Part shown: positions 36,640 to 45,019 of the stretch, piece by piece | Layout of the letters: each line of letters begins with the position of its first letter | Position numbering within the stretch: the first letter of the stretch is position 1 | Source of the DNA: Bacteroidota bacterium | Lineage (GTDB): Bacteria > Bacteroidota > Bacteroidia > B-17B0 > Aurantibacillaceae | Reading direction: 5' to 3' | DNA length: 64,000 nucleotides | Assembly (NCBI GenBank): GCA_021155905.1 | Contig: JAJNBG010000014.1 | Location: 1-64,000, forward strand | Translations under genes and position numbers: made by a program | Notes under the pieces: model-generated | Database searches by the model: none | Seen by the model: the letters and a program-made list of their open reading frames with translations, nothing else | Told to the model about the DNA's origin: nothing

Positions 36640-37581
36640 ATGCAAGACATCATAGAAAAAATACCTCGTGAAGCACTTTTAAACGAGTTAACTAAGGATC
36701 GCTACATACGTAAAACAAATAACGGGGATAATGAGATTTATATCATCACCTATCATAATTCCCCAAATACCATGAAAGAGATTGGCAGGCTGAGGGAAGT
36801 TTCTTTTCGCCACGCCGGCGGTGGAACAGGACTTGCCTGTGATTTGGATGAATTTGATACTGGCCCGCATCCTTACCAGCAATTGTTGGTTTGGAATCCG
36901 ATAGATCAGGAAATAGTTGGCGCCTACCGATTTATTTTATGCCGGGATGCAGAATATGAGAATGGCAAGGTTTTATTAGCGACTACCGAATTATTTGATT
37001 TTTCTCCGGAGTTTTACAGAGATTACTTGCCCTATACGATAGAATTAGGGCGTTCCTTCATTCAACCGCAATATCAGCCATCCGAACAATTCAGAAAAGG
37101 CCTTTTCAGTCTGGATAATTTATGGGATGGTTTAGGGGCGATTGTCGTAGATAACCCCGACATGAAATATTACTATGGTAAAGTAACCATGTACACCGAT
37201 TTCAATATAGAGGCCCGCGATTATATTCTATCATTCCTGAAATACTACTTCCCGGACCCGAAAAAATTAGTGACACCCATTCATGCTGTTGAAATTAAAA
37301 CAGATGTTTCCGAATTTTTAAAAGAAATCGAAGGTAAAGATTACAAAACGGGTCATGCGATTTTAAATAAACACGTGCGAGCATTAGGTGAAAATATTCC
37401 TCCAATGGTAAATGCATATAGCAACTTATCAAGCACGATGCTGTCGTTTGGTACTGCCATTAATCCAACCTTTGGTGGGGTTGAAGAAACAGGTATATTG
37501 GTAACCATTGCCGATATCTATAAAAGCAAATCCGACAGGCACATTGAAACGTATTACAAAGAAATAAGAGAAAGAAGTTAG
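36640..37581 (+). CDS. GNAT-type N-acyltransferase of the OlsB/GlsB (hemolysin-like) family
   Basis: The 313-aa protein has the OlsB/GlsB pattern: MKEIGRLREVSFRHAGGGTG, DEFDTGPHPYQQLLVWNPIDQEIVGAYRFILCRDA and the core LPYTIELGRSFIQPQYQPSE, then a C-terminal part with YYYGKVTMYTDFN. Such enzymes use 3-hydroxyacyl-ACP to N-acylate an amino acid; in Bacteroides the GlsB protein makes N-acyl-glycine (knowledge of the family), the first step of glycine-lipid synthesis. The partner O-acyltransferase (GlsA), often adjacent, is not next to it here. Substrate specificity is inferred, not seen. It has no signal peptide and is probably cytoplasmic. Confidence 0.8.
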   Translation: MQDIIEKIPREALLNELTKDRYIRKTNNGDNEIYIITYHNSPNTMKEIGRLREVSFRHAGGGTGLACDLDEFDTGPHPYQQLLVWNPIDQEIVGAYRFILCRDAEYENGKVLLATTELFDFSPEFYRDYLPYTIELGRSFIQPQYQPSEQFRKGLFSLDNLWDGLGAIVVDNPDMKYYYGKVTMYTDFNIEARDYILSFLKYYFPDPKKLVTPIHAVEIKTDVSEFLKEIEGKDYKTGHAILNKHVRALGENIPPMVNAYSNLSSTMLSFGTAINPTFGGVEETGILVTIADIYKSKSDRHIETYYKEIRERS

Positions 37582-37591
37582 AGTATTGTCC

Positions 37592-37657
37592 GTCGAGCGA
37601 AGTCAGAAACAACTCTCATTCTTCTTTCTATGGTGACTTCGAGAACCTCAGTCACCA
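37592..37657. repeat. REP-like intergenic palindromic element
   Basis: The gap before engB holds GTCGAGCGAAGTC and, 40 nt on, the perfect 8-bp inverted repeat TGGTGACT/AGTCACCA around TTCGAGAACCTC. This composition, unlike the surrounding AT-rich gaps, matches the GC-rich TCGAG- and GTGACT-containing palindromes scattered through many Bacteroidota genomes. Confidence 0.55.
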
Positions 37658-37673
37658 AAATAAAAATAAAAAA

Positions 37674-38345
37674 ATGGAAATAAAAAACGCAAAGTTTTTA
37701 AAAAGCAGTTCTAACAATAAACATTGTCCCCCACCCGACAAGCCGGAGTTTGCGTTTATTGGACGGAGTAACGTAGGTAAATCTTCATTGATCAATATGT
37801 TGTGCAATGAGAAGAATCTCGCGAAAACTTCCTCAAAGCCGGGTAAAACACAATTGATCAACCACTTTATAATCGATGATAAATGGTACCTGGTAGATTT
37901 ACCGGGATATGGCTATGCCAAAACCAGCAAAACAAATCTTGATAAATTTGAAGAGCTCATCAGTAACTACATTACAAAACGTAAAAACCTGATCTGTGTG
38001 ATTATCCTGATTGATAGCCGTCTGGAATTACAACCTATCGATGGGCAGTTTATGGATTGGTGCACGGAACATGAAATTCCATTTTGTTTAGCTTTTACTA
38101 AAATTGACAAACTGGGTAAAAACCAATGGGCCAGCAATTTTGCTAAATACAAAAAGCGCTTAATGGATTATTGGGGTGAATTACCTATGATCTTTGAAAC
38201 CAGTGCTGAAAAAAGACAAGGCAAAGAGGCGATCCTTGCTTATATAGAAGACAATTTACAATATTTTATTCCACCTCCTAAAGGATCCAAATTTGACGAT
38301 GATGAAGAAGATGAAATGGATATGGATTTTGAAAATGATAAATAA
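37674..38345 (+). CDS. engB: EngB/YsxC, ribosome biogenesis GTP-binding protein
   Basis: The 223-aa GTPase of the TrmE-Era-EngA-YihA family supports late assembly of the large ribosomal subunit. Motifs: G1 GRSNVGKSS at residues 30-38, G2 TSSKPGKT, G3 DLPGYGYAKTS, G4 TKIDKLGK and G5-like FETSAEK. The C-terminal tail is acidic (DDDEEDEMDMDFENDK), a lineage-specific extension. The next gene starts 5 nt downstream, so the two form a short operon. Confidence 0.95.
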   Translation: MEIKNAKFLKSSSNNKHCPPPDKPEFAFIGRSNVGKSSLINMLCNEKNLAKTSSKPGKTQLINHFIIDDKWYLVDLPGYGYAKTSKTNLDKFEELISNYITKRKNLICVIILIDSRLELQPIDGQFMDWCTEHEIPFCLAFTKIDKLGKNQWASNFAKYKKRLMDYWGELPMIFETSAEKRQGKEAILAYIEDNLQYFIPPPKGSKFDDDEEDEMDMDFENDK

Positions 38346-38350
38346 TTACG

Positions 38351-38695
38351 ATGATATCTGAGTGGCAACAATTACAGGATAAATTAAAAGAACGTTTTGG
38401 CTCAGAAATGGATCATGATGCCATTTTATTTATGATCGGTTTACAGGAACTCGACAAACCTTATAAGACCTACAAAAAAGATGAAAAACTGGAGGTAATG
38501 CATATCGGTGTTTGCACCGTTCTGGCGCCTTATGGATTTTATGAATACAAAGGACGGGATGATGATGATTGGCCACACTGGGAACTAAAAGAAGCGCTTC
38601 CTCACTTAGATGCCAAACATCAAAACAAACTAATGAATGATGCTCTTGTTGATTATTTCAAAAGAACCGGTTTTTTAGACGCTAATGAGACATAA
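38351..38695 (+). CDS. Small conserved cytoplasmic protein of unknown function
   Basis: The 114-aa soluble protein follows engB by 5 nt and is likely co-transcribed with it. It is acidic and aromatic-rich, with KLKERFGSEMDHDAILFMIGLQELDKPYKTYKKDEKLEVMHIG and PYGFYEYKGRDDDDWPHWEL. The pattern looks like a conserved Bacteroidota protein, but I recognise no domain. Proximity to engB may hint at a ribosome- or translation-related role, which is only inference. Confidence 0.75.
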   Translation: MISEWQQLQDKLKERFGSEMDHDAILFMIGLQELDKPYKTYKKDEKLEVMHIGVCTVLAPYGFYEYKGRDDDDWPHWELKEALPHLDAKHQNKLMNDALVDYFKRTGFLDANET

Positions 38696-38755
38696 AGCTG
38701 TATTGCCACTTATACTTTTTTAATAAAATAAAACCTGAACAAATTATATATTTAG

Positions 38756-41650
38756 ATGATTAAACTAAATCTTATGAAGCATAAATCTTTATTATCAGTA
38801 CTTGCGATTACGTCATTAAGTATGACCGCACAGGTGAATAAACAACCGATAAAACCTGCATCCGTAAAAAGCACCGCTAATTCAACAGGCACAATGCCTA
38901 AACTAGTGGAAACAGTAACTAAAGTTGGGAAAGAAATTGTTATTTCTTATAAAAAATATGTATTAGCAAATGGGTTAACTATTGTCGTTCATGAAGATCA
39001 CTCGGACCCAATCGCCTATGTGGATGTTACCTACCACGTCGGATCGAACCGTGAGCAGCAGGGCCGTTCGGGTTTTGCTCATTTTTTTGAACACATGATG
39101 TTCCAGGGTTCTAAAAATGTAGCGGACGAACAACATTTTAAAATCATTACAGAAGCAGGTGGAACATTGAACGGTTCTACCAATTCCGACAGAACCAATT
39201 ATTTCGAAACTGTTCCTTCCAACCAGTTGGAAAAAATGTTATGGTTGGAAGCCGACCGTATGGGGTTTTTATTGGACTCCGTTACTCAAAAGAAATTTGA
39301 AGTGCAGCGCGCGACTGTAAAAAACGAACGGGGACAAAATTACGACAACCGTCCTTATGGTTTGGTTAGTGAAAAAACCGGCGAGGCTTTGTTTCCTAAA
39401 GGACATCCGTATTCGTGGACAACCATCGGTTACATCGAGGATTTGAATCGTGTAGATGTTGGAGATTTGAAGCGTTTTTACATGCGCTGGTATGGTCCAA
39501 ATAATGCAGTACTAACTGTTTCTGGTGATGTGAATACTGCAGAAGTGGTAAAACTGGCTGACAAATATTTTGGTTCTATTCCCCGTGGACCGGAAGTGAA
39601 AAATATGGAAAAGCAAGCCGCTGTATTAACGGAGAACCGGTACATTTCCTATGAGGACAATGTCAAATTCCCGATGTACAAGATTACTTACCCGACCGTT
39701 CCATCTATGGATAAAGACGAGGCTGCATTAACAGTTTTAGGAGAAATATTATCTTCATCAAAAAGCTCCCCGCTGTATAATACGTTTATCAAATCTCAGA
39801 AAGCGGTTTCAGCAAATGCATATAACTATGGACGTGAATTGGCGGGCCAGTTTGAAATTTTAATCCGTGCCAATGCCGGTGCAAAATTATCTGACATTGA
39901 AGCTATGTTAAATCAGTCATTAGCAGATTGGGAAAAAACAGGCGCAACGGATGATGACATGAAAAAATACAAAGCTAATTATGAAAGCAGTTTATATGAA
40001 GGGTTAACTACCGTTCAGGGTAAAGGTCGTCAATTAGCCGCTTACCAAACCTATGCCAATAATCCAAACTACTTAAAAATTGAAATGGCAAACAATTTAA
40101 AAGTTACCAAAGCCGACGTGATGCGTGTTTATAATACATACATTAAAGGAAAATTCGGAGTGGTATTAAGCTGTGTTCCAAAAGGAAAATCAGATCTTGC
40201 AGCCAAAACAGACACCTGGAAAATGTATGAGAGAACGATTGAACAGGAAAGTGCCGAGTACAAAAACTTATCCTATACAGAACCTAAAGATAATTTCGTT
40301 AGAAAAAATGTTCCGGTTGCTCATGCTTCCAAACTTGTTCCATTACCTGATTACTGGACTGCTTCACTAACTAATGGTATTAGAGCAATCGGCATTAATA
40401 ATAATGATATTCCAAAAGTTAATATATTATTCAGCATGCCAATAGGTCATCGTTACGAACCAAAGGCTGGCTTAGCCGTTTTGTTGGCTTCCCTAATGGA
40501 AGAGTCGACACAAAAACATACAGCCGAAGAAATCAGCAATATGCTTGACAGACTTGGGAGTAGCGTTTCTTTTTCAGCAGGAGACAATGAAATTATGATG
40601 AATGTTTCTTCTCTGAAACAAAACCTTGACTCCACTTTAAAAATTGCGGAAGAAATGTTATTGACACCAAAATTTGACCAGGCCGATTTTGACCTTGTGA
40701 AAAAAGAGCAGCTCGATGGTATCACAAATGCGTTAACACAAGCAACAACTATTGCCAACAACGTATACTCAAAATTATTATATGGCGAAGGCTCTAATTT
40801 ATCGATCGCAACAAACGGTAATATGGAGACAGTTGAGTCAATCACTTTAGATGACGTAAAAAATTATTATAGGAATTTCTCAGGGTTCAATTCAGTATTA
40901 GCCATCAGCGGCGATATTGATCAGGCATCTGCTTTAAAGAAATTAAATTTCTTAACTAAATTACAATCGACCAGCACTTTGGCACTGACTAAATCAAAGT
41001 TGCCTGAAATTGATAAAACACGTCTTTACTTCGTGGATAAGAAAGGAGCCCCTCAATCGGAGATCCGTATTGGGAATTTGTCGCTACCCTATGATGCCAC
41101 TGATGAATTTTTCAAATCCACGATCATGAATTATTCTTTTGCCGGAGCATTCAACAGCCGTATCAATACGATTTTACGTGAAACCAAAGGTTATACTTAT
41201 GGTGCCCGTGGAAACTTTGGCGGCAACAAATTTGTTGGGCCATACACTTTAAGCGCGGGTGTGAGAGCCAATTCAACAGACAGTTCTGTTGTAATCTTCA
41301 TGGAAGAATTAAAAAAATACAACGAAGGCGGTATCAATGGTGATGAATTGGAATTCACAAGAAATGCTATGGCGCAATCAGATGCATTAAAGTATGAATC
41401 GCCTCAACAGAAATTAGGATTTGTAAAACGTATCATTGATTTTAACCTGGATAAAACATACGTAGCTAAACAGGGGGAAATTTTGAAAACAATTACGAAA
41501 GCAGATATTGATACTTTGGCAAAAAAGAATTTACCTTATAATAACATGGTGATTCTTGTTGTTGGTGATAAAGCTTCTAATTATGACAAACTATCCAAGC
41601 TTGGTTACGAAATGATCGAACTGGATGTGAATGGGAAAAAGATTAATTAG
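38756..41650 (+). CDS. M16-family zinc metallopeptidase with two M16 modules
   Basis: The 964-aa exported protein carries a signal peptide (SLLSVLAITSLSMTAQ), an active N-terminal M16 module with the inverted zinc motif HFFEH at residues 109-113, the conserved downstream VKNERGQNYDNRPYG containing the third ligand Glu, and TIGYIEDLNRV. The C-terminal half repeats the fold without HxxEH (NILFSMPIGHRYEPKAG, RETKGYTYGARGNFGG), as in many pitrilysin-like peptidases whose second half forms the chamber. It is probably periplasmic, degrading peptides. Start choices are the first ATG or the ATG at 38774 (M7), which gives a more typical signal peptide. Confidence 0.93.
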   Translation: MIKLNLMKHKSLLSVLAITSLSMTAQVNKQPIKPASVKSTANSTGTMPKLVETVTKVGKEIVISYKKYVLANGLTIVVHEDHSDPIAYVDVTYHVGSNREQQGRSGFAHFFEHMMFQGSKNVADEQHFKIITEAGGTLNGSTNSDRTNYFETVPSNQLEKMLWLEADRMGFLLDSVTQKKFEVQRATVKNERGQNYDNRPYGLVSEKTGEALFPKGHPYSWTTIGYIEDLNRVDVGDLKRFYMRWYGPNNAVLTVSGDVNTAEVVKLADKYFGSIPRGPEVKNMEKQAAVLTENRYISYEDNVKFPMYKITYPTVPSMDKDEAALTVLGEILSSSKSSPLYNTFIKSQKAVSANAYNYGRELAGQFEILIRANAGAKLSDIEAMLNQSLADWEKTGATDDDMKKYKANYESSLYEGLTTVQGKGRQLAAYQTYANNPNYLKIEMANNLKVTKADVMRVYNTYIKGKFGVVLSCVPKGKSDLAAKTDTWKMYERTIEQESAEYKNLSYTEPKDNFVRKNVPVAHASKLVPLPDYWTASLTNGIRAIGINNNDIPKVNILFSMPIGHRYEPKAGLAVLLASLMEESTQKHTAEEISNMLDRLGSSVSFSAGDNEIMMNVSSLKQNLDSTLKIAEEMLLTPKFDQADFDLVKKEQLDGITNALTQATTIANNVYSKLLYGEGSNLSIATNGNMETVESITLDDVKNYYRNFSGFNSVLAISGDIDQASALKKLNFLTKLQSTSTLALTKSKLPEIDKTRLYFVDKKGAPQSEIRIGNLSLPYDATDEFFKSTIMNYSFAGAFNSRINTILRETKGYTYGARGNFGGNKFVGPYTLSAGVRANSTDSSVVIFMEELKKYNEGGINGDELEFTRNAMAQSDALKYESPQQKLGFVKRIIDFNLDKTYVAKQGEILKTITKADIDTLAKKNLPYNNMVILVVGDKASNYDKLSKLGYEMIELDVNGKKIN

Positions 41651-41663
41651 ACATATGTCAATG

Positions 41664-41707
41664 AGACAATTTGAAAATGAATTTATTAATAGTCAAATTG
41701 TCTTTTT
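41664..41707 (+). terminator. Terminator-like hairpin after the M16 peptidase gene
   Basis: An 11-bp perfect stem AGACAATTTGA/TCAAATTGTCT encloses an 18-nt loop and is followed by TTTT. The loop is long for a classical terminator, so confidence is moderate. Confidence 0.6.
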
Positions 41708-41738
41708 CATTAACTAATTGACTCATTAACTAATTATC
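41707..41738. repeat. Tandem repeat of TCATTAACTAATT upstream of bshA
   Basis: Two adjacent 16-nt units start with the identical 13-mer TCATTAACTAATT and end GAC and ATC. They lie in the gap between the hairpin and the bshA ATG. Confidence 0.7.
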
Positions 41739-41749
41739 GAATTGAAAAA

Positions 41750-42880
41750 ATGAAAATAGGAATAGTTTGTTACCCGACTTTTGGTGGTAGTGGCGTTGTA
41801 GCAACAGAATTAGGTATTGCGCTTGCTGATAAAGGCCATAAGGTACATTTTATAACATATTCTCAGCCTTTCAGGTTAAACCAGTTTAATGAGAATTTAT
41901 TTTACCATGAGGTAAATGTCAATGATTACCCTTTATTTGATTACCAGCCATACGAAAGCGTACTGGCCAGTAAAATTGTAGATGTTGCCATTTACGAGCG
42001 TTTGGACATATTACATGTACATTACGCCATTCCTCATGCTTCGGTAGCTTATCTGGCCCAACAAATTTTAAAGTCCCGTAAGATCAAATTACCATACATT
42101 ACAACTCTGCATGGTACTGATATTACACTGGTTGGACAGGATCCGTCCTTTGAACCTGTGATTTTTTTCTCGCTGAATAATAGCAATGCCATTACTTCTG
42201 TTTCAGAAAGTTTAAGAAAGGATACGTTAAAGACATTTAAGATCGCCAACGATATAAAAGTGATCCCTAATTTTATTAAGATCTCTGATTACGAAAGTAA
42301 CAGCGGATCCTGCCACAGGGAAAACTTTGCTAAACCCAGCGAAAAAATACTAATACACATTTCCAATTTCAGGAAAGTGAAACGTGTGGAAGATGTTTTA
42401 AGAGTGTTTGACGTCGTAAGAAAAACGATTCCATGTAAATTGATTCTCGTAGGTGATGGTCCTGAACGACCCGCTATCGACAAGCTTTGCCGGGAACTGA
42501 ATACCTGCAGCGACATTATCTCAGTTGGAAAAATTGCTAATCCCAAAGAAGTGCTGGCCATAGCGGATATATTTATTTTACCTTCCGAAACAGAAAGCTT
42601 TGGTTTATCGGCCCTGGAAGCCATGGCAATGAAAGTTCCGGTAATCTCAACCAATACCGGCGGTATACCTGAACTAAATATTCACGGAAAAACCGGCTAC
42701 ATGAGCAAGGTTGGCGATTACGAAGACATGGCAAAAAATACCCTGGAATTATTAGCGGATGAAAAAAAATTCCAGCAATTCAGAGCCAATGCATTTGAAC
42801 AGGCTAAAAATTTTGATATAGACACTGTTTTGCCGATGTATGAGCAATTGTACAAAGAAGTAATTGAGAAGGGAATCTAA
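41750..42880 (+). CDS. bshA: BshA, N-acetyl-alpha-D-glucosaminyl L-malate synthase
   Basis: BshA is the GT4 glycosyltransferase that joins UDP-GlcNAc to L-malate, the first step of bacillithiol synthesis. The 376 aa show the BshA-specific N terminus MKIGIVCYPTFGGSGVVATELGIALADKGH, HVHYAIPHASVAYLAQ, LHGTDITLVGQDPSF, and the GT4 donor site SETESFGLSALEAMAMKVPVISTNTGGIPELN. Length is normal. The other bacillithiol genes (bshB, bshC) are not in this window. The 3' end overlaps by 3-4 nt a relic of a VOC-family gene on the other strand. Confidence 0.95.
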   Translation: MKIGIVCYPTFGGSGVVATELGIALADKGHKVHFITYSQPFRLNQFNENLFYHEVNVNDYPLFDYQPYESVLASKIVDVAIYERLDILHVHYAIPHASVAYLAQQILKSRKIKLPYITTLHGTDITLVGQDPSFEPVIFFSLNNSNAITSVSESLRKDTLKTFKIANDIKVIPNFIKISDYESNSGSCHRENFAKPSEKILIHISNFRKVKRVEDVLRVFDVVRKTIPCKLILVGDGPERPAIDKLCRELNTCSDIISVGKIANPKEVLAIADIFILPSETESFGLSALEAMAMKVPVISTNTGGIPELNIHGKTGYMSKVGDYEDMAKNTLELLADEKKFQQFRANAFEQAKNFDIDTVLPMYEQLYKEVIEKGI

Positions 42881-43032
42881 ACTTTTTGGTTTGCCTCCTG
42901 CATCATTTTATCAGAACGCTTCTGCATTTCTTCCCAGCTAAGGTCTTCAATGTGTGTGGAAATTACCCATACGTGTCCAAACGGATCTACCAAATTACCC
43001 GATCGGTCACCGTAAAACTGATCTTTCACGGG
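42877..43032 (-). pseudogene. C-terminal remnant of a VOC/PhnB-like glyoxalase-superfamily gene
   Basis: The minus strand reads PVKDQFYGDRSGNLVDPFGH followed by VWVISTHIEDLSWEEMQKRS and MMQEANQKV before a stop. This is the recognisable C-terminal part of PhnB-like VOC proteins (DQFxGDRxGxxxDPFGH and the ATHxExxxxEEM tail). Only about 50 codons remain. Immediately upstream in frame is a TAG, and the DNA beyond belongs to a different gene (43026-43676), so the N-terminal two thirds are gone. No ATG is available for a functional start. It does not appear in the ORF track. Confidence 0.75.
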
Positions 43033-43676
43033 CTAATTTTAGCTAATAATGCTTTTTCATTAAACGGTTTTCGTTTACGAAGGATGTCAATAACAAAAAA
43101 GGCGACGGCAGTGCTCGCACAAGCTGTGCTAACGATTATTCCTTGCTTTTTAAGATCCACTTGTTTTTTTATCAAGGATTCATAATTAGCTTTCTCAAGA
43201 TAATATTCTGTACTCGCATTAGCATAACCATAACCTTTGTCATAATCTTGTTTTATAACAAGTGCGCGGGAATAAGATCCATCAATTTCCTTATTCATAT
43301 TATTATAAGCGCCATAATAATTAACACCGCATAATATAGAAGCAATTCCAGGCAAAATATAGGTCAATTTAAACGCATTTTGTTTTCTACGATAAGCTTT
43401 ATATGATTCATTATATTTTAATTTTTTAGTATAAAACTTATTTTCTTTCTCCAAAACTACAAAAGAATCCTCCAATAACTCATAGCGAGGAGCCCAAGCT
43501 TTTATTTTATATTTACCAACCGCGACATTTTTTAACTTATTTTGAGATTCTATTTTTTCGCCATTTAGATAAATCACAACGTTCTTTTCTTTAAAATAGA
43601 CAAGCGCTTTTGAAGAATCAATTTGACACAAAATTACTTTTGTAAAAAAAAGCAAGACTAATACAATTATTTTCAT
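43026..43676 (-). CDS. Exported/membrane protein with a PEGA-like domain
   Basis: The 216-aa product begins with a signal or anchor segment (MKIIVLVLLFFTKVILCQ). A short PEGA-like beta unit follows (NVVIYLNGEKIESQNKLKNVAVGKYKIKAWAPRYE), then a Tyr- and Lys-rich linker, one hydrophobic helix (LTYILPGIASILCGVNYYG), a helical stretch and a last transmembrane helix (IIVSTACASTAVAFFVIDIL). The C-terminal residues KISP and the stop overlap the first codons of the VOC relic, as if this gene had been joined onto it. I do not recognise a family. Confidence 0.65.
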   Translation of the reverse strand: MKIIVLVLLFFTKVILCQIDSSKALVYFKEKNVVIYLNGEKIESQNKLKNVAVGKYKIKAWAPRYELLEDSFVVLEKENKFYTKKLKYNESYKAYRRKQNAFKLTYILPGIASILCGVNYYGAYNNMNKEIDGSYSRALVIKQDYDKGYGYANASTEYYLEKANYESLIKKQVDLKKQGIIVSTACASTAVAFFVIDILRKRKPFNEKALLAKISP

Positions 43677-43731
43677 TTTAAAACTAAATTTGATCTTTTA
43701 CCTAATACACCAGTTAACTAATTCCCTAAAA

Positions 43732-44700
43732 TTATTGCACAACAATTTTTCGTGTGGTGCTTTTTTCACCTCTGAAAAGCTTCACATAGTAAACTCCTTT
43801 CGGGTAATGAGAAAGGTCCAGCGTATAATTCATCTGCCTGTTGTCAGGAGTAAAATATACTTTACTGCCCAATACATTATATACTTCAAGATGCTGTCCT
43901 TCGTTGCTCTCTGTTGAACGAACAGAGAAAACACCAGTTGATGGATTGGGAAAGATCTCAATTTCCTGCTCAGTATCCATCAATTCATTAATGCCGGTTG
44001 GAAGTGTTACACTGACATCATCGATCCATAATATACTACCTGACTTTGGATTCTTATCCAATGAAGATGAGCTCATCAATACCCACAAAGTATCTGGTGT
44101 TGCTGAACTCACATAAGTTAAATTAATGGTTGCTTGCTGCCAGCCGGAAGCTCCGGTTGAGACATTGGTTTTAAACGCCCCGCCTGCAATTGGATTTCTT
44201 TGTTTAACCAATAATACACGACACACAGCCGTATCATTTCCGGTAGGTTTGTATTGATAATAAAATTTAAATTGGGTTATTTTTTGTGTGTAAGGAATTC
44301 CCGGCACATAGGTTTGGTTAGTTACATTCGCATTACCATTGAATAAAATACCCAGTGTATCGTTATAAGGATGGCCGATAAATGGGATTCCCCAGTTACT
44401 ATAAATACCCCAGGACGTTGGTGTATATACCCTGGTTTGAAGTCGAACCGAATAACTTCCGGAATGAACAGTATCCGTACATCTCGTTACTGATATAGGG
44501 CTGCTTCCCAAGGTAGAATGATTGAAATAATTAAAGTCGAGCCAGCCAGTCGTTGCGTTTCCACTGTTGGGATTCATGGCAGATGGTACCAAAATATCAT
44601 TGCTCCAGGTTTCAAAACCCGGGTTGATAAGCTGTGCATTTGTTTTATAAGTTGCTAACACTAAGGTCAAAGCAGAAAAAAGTTGTAGAATTTTATTCAT
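43732..44700 (-). CDS. Secreted protein with a T9SS type A sorting domain
   Basis: The 322-aa product has a signal peptide (LQLFSALTLVLATYKTNAQ) and a beta-rich mature part beginning LINPGFETW, a jelly-roll-like opening seen in many Bacteroidota secreted proteins. About 75 C-terminal residues form a type A T9SS sorting domain: EIEIFPNPSTGVFSV, HLEVYNVLGSKVYFT, LDLSHYPKGVYYVKL and the terminal KIVVQ strand. It is therefore exported by the machine encoded at 1.5-9.5 kb, cleaved by PorU and released or attached to the surface. The passenger's function is unknown; carbohydrate binding is possible. Confidence 0.9.
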   Translation of the reverse strand: MNKILQLFSALTLVLATYKTNAQLINPGFETWSNDILVPSAMNPNSGNATTGWLDFNYFNHSTLGSSPISVTRCTDTVHSGSYSVRLQTRVYTPTSWGIYSNWGIPFIGHPYNDTLGILFNGNANVTNQTYVPGIPYTQKITQFKFYYQYKPTGNDTAVCRVLLVKQRNPIAGGAFKTNVSTGASGWQQATINLTYVSSATPDTLWVLMSSSSLDKNPKSGSILWIDDVSVTLPTGINELMDTEQEIEIFPNPSTGVFSVRSTESNEGQHLEVYNVLGSKVYFTPDNRQMNYTLDLSHYPKGVYYVKLFRGEKSTTRKIVVQ

Positions 44701-44776
44701 AAAATTGGATTTTTTTGATTGTGTATCAAAGATAAAATAATTTCAGATATAGCAAAGACGATTGACCATTTGGAAA

Positions 44777-45019
44777 TTAAAGCGGTGATAAATTTTTTCG
44801 TGCAGGCTTCTCACACTCCTCAAAAACAGTGCCTCCTAAATAAGGTAGCAACCTATTAAAATCAGTGGTTTTAATATAATAGTTTCCTAAAGCCGTATAC
44901 AACTTAGTTTGATCGGTGGTGCTTTCTTTTGCATAATAAGTCTTGATATCATCCACCAAAACCATCGTTAAAAGCTCATCAAGCTTCCTTTTACTTTTAT
45001 ACCATTTAAGTGCTTCCAT
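44777..45019 (-). CDS. Small ORF coupled to the C45 peptidase gene
   Basis: This 80-aa ORF starts at an ATG that directly follows the TAG stop of the C45 peptidase gene, so it would be translated from the same mRNA. Its sequence (MEALKWYKSKRKLDELLTMV, TYYAKESTTDQTKLYTALGNYY) is helical and partly TPR-like, similar in style to the end of the peptidase. It may be a real small gene, or the last part of the peptidase detached by a stop codon. No domain is recognised. Confidence 0.5.
   Translation of the reverse strand: MEALKWYKSKRKLDELLTMVLVDDIKTYYAKESTTDQTKLYTALGNYYIKTTDFNRLLPYLGGTVFEECEKPARKNLSPL

Noticed and set aside
42886-43185. Plus-strand ORF of 99 aa after bshA
   Set aside because: It is the antisense shadow of the VOC relic and of the end of the PEGA-like gene; the minus-strand reading has clear homology-type motifs.
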